From Protonemura montana (taxonomy: Eukaryota > Arthropoda > Insecta > Plecoptera > Nemouridae), in NCBI GenBank assembly GCA_947568835.1, contig OX387612.1, forward strand, positions 7,812,001 to 7,876,000: a DNA stretch of 64,000 nucleotides, in the 5' to 3' direction. Both the position numbers and the translations under genes were made by a program. The stretch's first letter is position 1. The number at the start of each line of letters is the position of its first letter. Below are positions 58,001 through 64,000 of the stretch, piece after piece. The notes beneath the pieces were generated by a model. The model saw only the letters and a program-made list of their open reading frames with translations. It was not told the origin of the DNA and searched no databases.

Positions 58001-61000
58001 TGGGTCAGGTATTGGATGGGTGACCATCATACACATGACCAGTTCTGTTCGGGAGAGAGGTTGGAGGGATGAAAGTTAGTACAACAACTTCACTCGCCTT
58101 GCTTGTCAACCTCACGACAGCGTGGATTGTAGAAATCAAATAATGAATATATTCTTATGAAATGTAAATTAAACAAAGGGGTTTCAATTTCGTTTTTCAG
58201 ACAGAAGGTCTCAGTCCCCATTGGAACAAATCTTGGCAACAAGACATTGAAGTGTGAAGCTGCCGAGAGTCTCGACGACCCCGAAGAGTCCCCAACAGCC
58301 AAGTACATAATCTCGGACAACAACGTGATCGTGGTGCCCGTCTTCCCGAGTAAGTTAGAGGATGAGCTCCCTTAAATCGATTACATGAAAATATCAGTGT
58401 TCACTCTTGCCAAGGAATTGGATCGATTTGACTGCAGTTTGCTGGTTTCAGCTCCCAAGTGGAATCACCAGAAAAAATAAAAACCCTGCGTAAATAATAA
58501 TGATTTGTTTGAGGTTTTGTGAGCCGTTGGTTTGTGGATCTTGTGTTATTTCGGTTGATGCTTTTTTGTGATGGGTTTTGAGTCCTAAAAAGGACTTCTC
58601 TAGACGTTTCGACAGACACCGCTCTGTCATCTTCAGGGTGAGACTGATCAGTGGGAGCCTGATAAGTGATAACTGATCAGTGATCAGGGTGAGACTGATC
58701 TCAGTCTGGGTGAGACTGAGTGACAGAGCGATGTCGGTCGAAACGTCGTGAGAAGTCCTTTTAAAACCTAAAAACCCATCACAAAAGAGCATCAACCGAA
58801 AAACTACAAGATTCATAAATAACATTATAAAAAGTTGACTTATAACAACCACCGTTACCTTAATTTAAGCTTGCGGCAAACGAACAAAATCAACGTACAA
58901 CTCAGCATTCCCACGGAAGCCAATCTCCAAGTGGCCCGCGAGAACAGGGGCGCGGTCTCGAAGGTCAAGCCCGCCCAAAAGGAGTGAGGAAATCGCGAGC
59001 AAAAGCCACGCCCCTGCGAACGTTTCGGACGCGCTCAAGTCATCGCCGAAGACGACCACTGATCCATCTCCGAATACTTCTACCGTTGGTGTCGATGTCG
59101 ACTACGAGGAACCAGTTTGGGACGAGACAGTGAGTTCTGTTCATCATGTAATTCACCGACAGCCAATAGATCAGTGCCACAAGGACAGCGCCAACACAGT
59201 GTGTCAAAGAGACAAGGCTAAGCGGTGGTCGGTCCTTGGTGCTGGTGGACAGGAGCAGCTAACACAGTGTGTCAAAGGGACAAGGCTAAGCGGTGGTCGG
59301 TCCTTGGTGCTGTTGGACAGGAGCAGCCAACACAGTGTGTCAAAGAGACAAGGCTAGCGGTGGCTGGTCCTTGGTGCTGTTGGACAGGAGCAGCCAACAC
59401 AGTGTGTCAAAGAGACAAGGCTAAGCGGTGGTCGGTCCTTGGTGCTGTTGGACAGGAGCAGCCAACACAGTGTGTCAAAGAGACAAGGCTAGCGGTGGCT
59501 GGTCCTTGGTGCTGTTGGACAGAAGCAGCCAACACAGTGTGTCAAAGAGACAAGGCTAGCGGTGGCCGGTCCTTGGTGCTGTTGGACAGGAGCAGCCAAC
59601 ACAGTGTGTCAAAGGGACAAGGCTAAGCGGTGGTCGGTCCTTGGTGCTGTTGGACAGAAGCAGCCAACACAGTGTGTCAAAGAGACAAGGCTAGCGGTGG
59701 CCGGTCCTTGGTGCTGTTGGACAGGAGCAGCCAACACAGTGTGTTAAAGGGACAAGGCTAAGCAGTGGCCGGTCCTTGGTGCTGTTGGACAGGAGCAGCC
59801 AACACAGTGTGTCAAAGAGACAAGGCTAGCGGTGGCCGGTCCTTGGTGCTGTTGGACAGGAGTAGCCAACACAGTGTGTCAAAGAGACAAGGCTAAGCAG
59901 TGGCCGGTCCTTGGTGCTGTTGGACAGGAGCAGCCAACACAGTGTGTCAAAGGGACAAGGCTAAGCAGTGGCCGGTCCTTGGTGCTGTTGGACAGGAGCA
60001 GCCAACACAGTGTGTCAAAGGGACAAGGCTAAGCAGTGGCCGGTCCTTGGTGCTGTTGGACAGGAGCAGCCAACACAGTGTGTCAAAGGGACAAGGCTAA
60101 GCAGTGGCCGGTCCTTGGTGCTGTTGGACAGGAGCAGCCAACACAGTGTGTCAAAGGGACAAGGCTAAGCGGTGGCCGGTCCTTGGTGCTGGTGGACAGG
60201 AGCAGCCAACACAGTGTGTCAAAGGGACAAGGCTAAGCAGTGGCCGGTCTTTGGTGCTGTTGGACAGGAGCAGCCAACACAGTGTGTCAAAGGGACAAGG
60301 CTAAGCAGTGGCCGGTCTTTGGTGCTGTTGGACAGGAGCAGCCAACACAGTGTGTCAAAGGGACAAGGCTAAGCAGTGGCCGGTCCTTGGTGCTGTTGGA
60401 CAGGAGCAGCCAACACAGTGTGTCAAAGGGACAAGGCTAAGCGGTGGCCGGTCCTTGGTGCTGGTGGACAGGAGCAGCCAACACAGTGTGTCAAAGGGAC
60501 AAGGCTAAGCAGTGGCTGGTCTTTGGTGCTGTTGGACAGGAGCAGCCAACACAGTGTGTCAAAGAGACAAGGCTAAGCGGTGGCCAGTCCTTGGTGCTGT
60601 TGGACAGGAGCAGCCAACACAGTGTGTCAAAGTGACAAGGCTAAGCGGTGGCCGGGCCTGGATGCTGTTGGACTGAAGCAGCCAACACAGTGTGTCAAAG
60701 GGACAAGGCTAAGCGGTGGCCGGTCCTTGGTGCTATGAGACTCCCTGTCAGAAAGCGTTTTTACTCGTTTTGTTTCTTTAGTATCATCTATTTTTAACAT
60801 TGTCTGCAGGAGATAGACGCTGTCATCCTAGGGAACCCTTCACACATCATGGATTCATCGCCAGCAGTTGGTTTGGTATGTTTGTGTCGTGAACATGTTT
60901 TTTTTTTAAATACACTTTACTTTAAAAATAAAAACTACCAATTAAAATGGCTACCTCACAGCCTTCTAGCAACAATCTCAAATGGAGTAATAATCGACTG

Positions 61001-63091
61001 TGTCAAATGTAATTTTATTTAAAGTATGCAGTCATCTTTGCTTATGGTTCGAGTCCAGATTTAATTTTAATTTTATAGGATTTTTAGCCCAAATTCTAAG
61101 CTAGCCACTGGGCTTAGCTAGAGATAAGGCTTAATTAGTATAAGATATAAGGCTTAATTAGTTGAGGGTACTCTGGCCACAAGCCCTTTGTAGGTATACT
61201 TTTTTTTATACTTTTCGTTCACCAAAAACCCATAAAATTGTACAGTGTAAAATTTGCTCAAAGATATGTTGTGATACTTGAGAAAATTGAAAACCAAATA
61301 CATCTGGGTTTTGGGAGACAGTATATCCCGAAAATTGGATAAATATCGTAAGTGTCATTTGATTGAGTGAGTTTGTTTAATAATGTATTTATAGTTTTGT
61401 TTCGTTTATTTTAGTTTAAAGTTTAGTGGTTTTAGTGAGTGATTTTAGATGAGCGAACGAGTGAGTTCAACCGTTGCAGTTGAAGGTAATCTCACTCATT
61501 TGCAGGCGGGGGCTGTATCGATATTGAGCCCGGACTATGACATGATCGAGGCCACTCTGCCGATTCAACTAAGACCAAAGTTTCCTGCAATGGCCTTGGT
61601 GAGTTCTGCTCAGAGATCTTCTAGAAATAGTTGACCGCAATCAATGATATATAAAGTATATTCCGTATTAACATAAGATGCCACGTCAATGACCTGCGTA
61701 TGCATTTGCTTTCCTTGCACTTTAAAAGTAATGAGCGAAAATCTACTCTTTTAAAATGCGAAAAAGATCTACTAGTTTTGATTCGGTTAATGTTTGGATA
61801 TGTTTTGTTTGGTTTTGTTTTGAAGTTGTTTATTTAGCAAAAAAAAAAGGCTATTTACAGATAGATGATTTTAATATCTTAGCTTAAAATTTTACTTGAA
61901 TATCAACACAGCTTTCTAATTTTCTACTAAACTTAACACAATTTTCCTCGTCTTTGATTTTTGCAGGAAGTGCATAATATTTTCTTATACTCCTCTATCA
62001 AATATACTTTTACTAGCCTTGCCCACAAGAATTTCTTTCTAATCTAGTATTACGTTTGTGATCTTTAAAATTAAGTCTCTTGTCGAAGTACTTTGGCATC
62101 TTGCCATCTTGGATCTTAAATATGAAAGTACGTACATCTATTTCAAGAATGTCTTTTACATTTTTCCATTAAAATTTTTTATTTTTTATTTTATCGAATC
62201 ACTTTCAGAGCGAAACTTGAACATTTTTGTGTTTTAAGTAATATTTTCACTTCTTACCTTCACAATCCATGGATCTGTACTCTATAAAAAGTTCCCAAAA
62301 CTATTTAAATTCTTTATCACATTTTCATTGATAGCACCAATTCTATTCCATCTTCAACGCCTCTTTCAAGAATCAATACAGATATGAAACTAATATATGT
62401 AACATGGAATAAGCTCACACTCGTGATTTCACGTTTATCGGTAATTACTCATTGTTGGTAATTAAAACCTGTTGAAAAAAGTGCTTACCATTGAAAAGAC
62501 TGTAGTGACCAATACAGGCAGGTTGATGCAGCTTTAATTATTACTTATTAATAGTCTGAACGTACCCCCATTTATGCTCGGTATCACAATTACCTGAAAA
62601 AGTGTCGATATTTCTACTATTTCCGTAACCCCATGGACACTTACTTACTTCTTAATTACTTAGGCCCAGTATGACAATTGTTCAACTTTAAATCAATTGT
62701 CATAGCATCAGCCAATCACAAGCAGTGAAAGTCAGCTGTTTCTGTGAGTTAGGAGCTTAATTCAGAGTTGAAAATCATTGTAATACCGGACCGAAGGGAA
62801 GTTTATTTGTAATTAAATTTAACCAATTGAACCGATGAAACCAGTACAGAGAATCACAGCACTCTTAGAAGAAAGACGCAACTATTTCAGTAATTTGGAA
62901 TTGTTACAAGAATTAAAATATATAAATTAACGTTCCTTTTGAAAGTTGCGCCTACCATTACCATGCGTGTAGGCGTATGTTTTCAATGTTTAACATTAGC
63001 GCTATACATAAGTATCTATTCGATTTTCTTTGATTGCAGTCTGGTGGCAAATCGGTGCTTTCTGTCCTCGCCGGTTCCAAGTCAATTACAG
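52023..63091 (+). CDS. Immunoglobulin-superfamily secreted or membrane protein, 3' end outside the window
   Basis: Ten exons join in phase: 52023-52077, 54365-54709, 55578-55729, 56505-56676, 57366-57576, 58201-58349, 58870-59129, 60810-60875, 61506-61598 and 63040-63091 (518 codons so far). The first exon is a signal peptide (RRLAIVIFFIYFASSFK). Two similar domains follow, each with four cysteines and the shared pattern C...C...G.CGV.L.NV...G...C (GECGVSLMNV...YVVGC and GHCGVNLVNVRQADSGLVLC). The third Ig-like domain is DAECVMRGAYPLPEMVWTLDS...TLKCEAAE. From about residue 361 the chain is basic and Ser/Pro/Thr-rich, so a transmembrane segment and cytoplasmic part may follow beyond the window. 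Such proteins commonly act in cell adhesion or recognition; the specific family is not recognised. Confidence 0.82.
52210..52760 (-). repeat. 114-bp minisatellite, about 5 copies, Ig gene intron 1
   Basis: On the plus strand units read GAATCTACCATTGAACCTCC, ATATACCCGTGGTAACATAA and GAGAAGCTCTGTCAGG. It is the reverse complement of the array at 33428-33735. Confidence 0.95.
53115..53190 (+). repeat. Remnant sharing the GAAACGTC hairpin signature
   Basis: ATGTCAAGTCAGTCGAGC (also at 2169), then TTGATAAACT-GACTGGTACCA-AGTTTC-GAAACGTC. The stem AAACT/AGTTT precedes GAAACGTC, as in the foldback elements. Confidence 0.5.
53405..54315 (+). repeat. 41-bp minisatellite, about 22 copies, Ig gene intron 1
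   Basis: Units read GGTTATTTGAGATCAGCTGG and CTGGATCCTATGCTCTATCC. It is the same unit as 22910-23315 in the opposite orientation. The array ends about 50 bases before the acceptor of exon 54365. Confidence 0.96.
54750..55170 (-). repeat. 5S-derived SINE, full-length, Ig gene intron 2
   Basis: On the minus strand the copy runs from the 5S-like head (GTTAAGCAACGCTGCACTGG) through the core (CTTGGTGCTCTTCGACAGG) to the tail with CACCACAAACCAACCAATC. The head carries a few substitutions. Confidence 0.9.
55233..55458. repeat. Foldback element, copy 4, Ig gene intron 2
   Basis: Arms TTTTGAATGCTAAGTAAAGG / CCTTACTTAGCATTC and CCACGTTTCGGAACATGTAC / GATACGAAACGTTGGG are diverged relative to the other copies. 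The centre has expanded into TTACTTACCCTTAC-type repeats. Confidence 0.88.
55765..55945 (+). repeat. 5S-like SINE head, two successive 3' halves
   Basis: AACGGTTTGCCGTGTTGGAA and GATCACCGACGTTAAGCAAC lead to a GGATGGGTGACCACTG C-box region. A second half-copy follows (CACGCTGGGCCAAGCATTGA, ATGGGTGACCATCATTCG). No core or tail follows. Confidence 0.8.
56008..56440 (-). repeat. 5S-derived SINE, full-length and well preserved, Ig gene intron 3
   Basis: On the minus strand: AACGGTTTGGCGTGTTGGAA, 5S-like head with GTTAAGCAACACTGCGCTGA and CCGAAGTTAAGC, core CCTTCGGAAGGGACGTTAAG, and tail with CATTAGACACGTGCTGCATG. It is one of the best copies for building a consensus. Confidence 0.92.
56730..57215 (-). 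repeat. Two adjacent tRNA-derived SINE copies, Ig gene intron 4
   Basis: The first copy (56730-57050) has on the minus strand the leader CTCCTTGGAGATCCGTTCAT and a degenerate tRNA-like part. The second (57057-57215) holds the body, tail and B-box-like segment (GTGGAGATCGAACTGC). Confidence 0.75.
57615..58130 (+). repeat. 91-bp array of the 5S-like SINE head, about 5 copies, followed by a SINE stub
   Basis: Units are near-identical (GTTAAGCAACACTGCGCTG, GGTATTGGATGGGTGACC, TTCGGGAGAGAGGTTGG). The last unit continues into the normal SINE core start (TAGTACAACAACTTCACTCG, CTTGTCAACCTCACGACAGC) and then breaks off. This shows that the array grew inside a SINE copy. Confidence 0.93.
58549..58800. 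repeat. Foldback element of a second type, Ig gene intron 6
   Basis: Arms GATGCTTTTTTGTGATGGGT and ACCCATCACAAAAGAGCATC are inverted, as are GACGTTTCGACAGACACCGC / GCGATGTCGGTCGAAACGTC. The centre has GGTGAGACTGATCAG-like repeats. Confidence 0.88.
59150..60740 (+). repeat. 68-bp minisatellite, about 23 copies, Ig gene intron 7
   Basis: Same unit as 14795-15245; most units differ at one to three positions and several lack one base (CAAGGCTAGCGG). The left edge begins with a SINE-tail-like stretch (TTCACCGACAGCCAATAGAT, CAGTGCCACAAGGACAGCG), matching the tail of the 5S-derived SINE. The long open frames across it are by-products. Confidence 0.96.
61599..63039. other. Intron of the Ig gene, no feature recognised
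   Basis: AT-rich and without recognisable repeats, RNA genes or further exons. Confidence 0.4.
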
Positions 63092-63230
63092 GTAATTCTT
63101 CCTTGCAGTTAAAATAGTAAAATAATCACCAATTCAAAAGCAATGCCATAGCAAGCTAGGACCACTTCTGATTTCTGATTTTAGCAGAGCTAAATCTTCA
63201 ATTTCACATAACCCAGAATAAAATCACTTA

Positions 63231-63250
63231 AGTGTGTGTGTGTGTGTGTG
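63231..63250 (+). repeat. (GT)n microsatellite
   Basis: About ten GT units. A short (AT)n run follows at about 63430-63445. Confidence 0.9.
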
Positions 63251-63778
63251 TTTTGTTTGGAAATGTTGGCACTTAAGGAGGTTGTATCGCCTCCATCTTA
63301 TTTTTCTGGCGGTCCAGGAACAAAATCATACATTTTTATTCTTTAAATAGGGTTGATAAAAACTGTTTCATCTACTGAAAAAAAAAAAAATCTTTTAGTG
63401 CACATTTTCTGAAATTTATTCCAAAAAAAAAATATATATATATATCTAAACTAATCTAAACTAAAAACAACTAATAAGGAAGGATTTTCAAAATGGTTGG
63501 CTCGAATATTTGTTTGTGTGAAGTTTGGTAGTGTTAACAGATTGAAGAAAGTTGGGATCCACAGCTGCTACGGAAACACTGATTTGTTTTCTTCTGAAAA
63601 ACACCGTAAAAATGTCTTGTAAAGGCTTTTTTACAACACGTCAAACTATAAAAAAAAGAAAATTTGATTTTGAAAAGCGTCAATCTGTTGGCAATAGTGT
63701 AATGAGTCGCCTAGTTTTTGTTTCGTCGCGATCGGACAAGTGGTTTGGCCGATTAGTTGTATCCAGTAAGCCTGGATA

Positions 63779-64000
63779 TAGACCTGAGTAAGCTCCCACT
63801 CCAATAGACCTGAGTAAGCTCCCACTCCAATAGACCTGAGTAAGCTCCCACTCCAATAGACCTGAGTAAGATCCCACTCCAATAGACCTGAGTAAGCTCC
63901 CACTCCAATAGACCTGAGTAAGATCCCACTCCAATAGACCTGAGTAAGCTCCCACTCCAATAGACCTGAGTAAGCTCCCACTCCAGTAGACCTGAGTTAG
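63779..64000 (+). repeat. 26-bp minisatellite running off the window end
   Basis: About 8.5 units of TAGACCTGAGTAAGCTCCCA then CTCCAA, with some units carrying GATCCC. It lies in the intron after exon 63040-63091 of the Ig gene or in its downstream region. Confidence 0.95.

Noticed and set aside
59225-60635. Many overlapping plus-strand open frames of 60-133 codons with WSLVLLDRSSQHSVSK-like or WCCWTGAANTVCQRDK-like peptides
   Set aside because: They are translations of the 68-bp minisatellite in an intron. The unit is not a multiple of three and the frames end every few units.
59150-60740. Regularly spaced repeats that might suggest a CRISPR array
   Set aside because: There are no unique spacers: whole 68-bp units are repeated back to back in an intron of a eukaryotic gene.

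Overview
This window is eukaryotic nuclear DNA, most likely from an arthropod. Coding sequence is split into many exons with GT-AG introns, AATAAA signals follow several stop codons, the DNA is AT-rich, and introns are full of SINEs and minisatellites. The invertebrate-type rhabdomeric opsin and the other protein families fit an arthropod, but the species cannot be named from the sequence. Nothing bacterial, and no autonomous transposon protein, was seen. All exon models were built by hand from splice sites and codon phase.

Layout, left to right. (1) 160-3891 +: 3' part of a prosaposin-like gene (saposin-B domains and a C-terminal saposin-A domain). (2) About 5408-11679 +: SNAPC4-like Myb protein, the large subunit of the snRNA-activating complex. 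(3) 13048-16699 -: NME5-like protein (nucleoside diphosphate kinase domain plus Dpy-30 motif). (4) 16700-26089: 9.4 kb without a convincing gene, holding a 72/73-bp satellite, a 41-bp array, a foldback element and SINE copies. (5) 26090-34157 +: rhabdomeric opsin with a very long, signal-peptide-bearing, glycosylation-rich N-terminus. (6) 36092-39335 +: ribosomal protein L24. (7) 40777-46697 -: CRYL1 (lambda-crystallin / L-gulonate 3-dehydrogenase). (8) 47977-50706 +: an unrecognised single-pass membrane protein made of degenerate repeats of about 57 residues carrying a DFFWP motif. (9) 52023 to beyond 63091 +: a secreted or membrane immunoglobulin-superfamily protein whose 3' end lies outside the window. 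The genes do not form a pathway; they are ordinary chromosomal neighbours.

The repeat landscape is the most unusual part. One SINE family has a 5S rRNA-like head (type-1 Pol III internal promoter), a core and a CAAATCAATC-type tail, with at least six long copies. Its 5S-like head has expanded into 91-bp tandem arrays in two introns, and its core is clearly homologous to a 68-bp minisatellite unit found at two other loci. Two further minisatellites (41 bp and 114 bp) also each occur at two distant loci, in opposite orientations. A second, tRNA-derived SINE is present in several copies. Several foldback elements share the signature TGAAGA-N-hairpin-GAAACGTC. In one element the hairpin shows compensatory base changes between its two arms, which resembles the hammerhead-type ribozymes described in Penelope-like retroelements.
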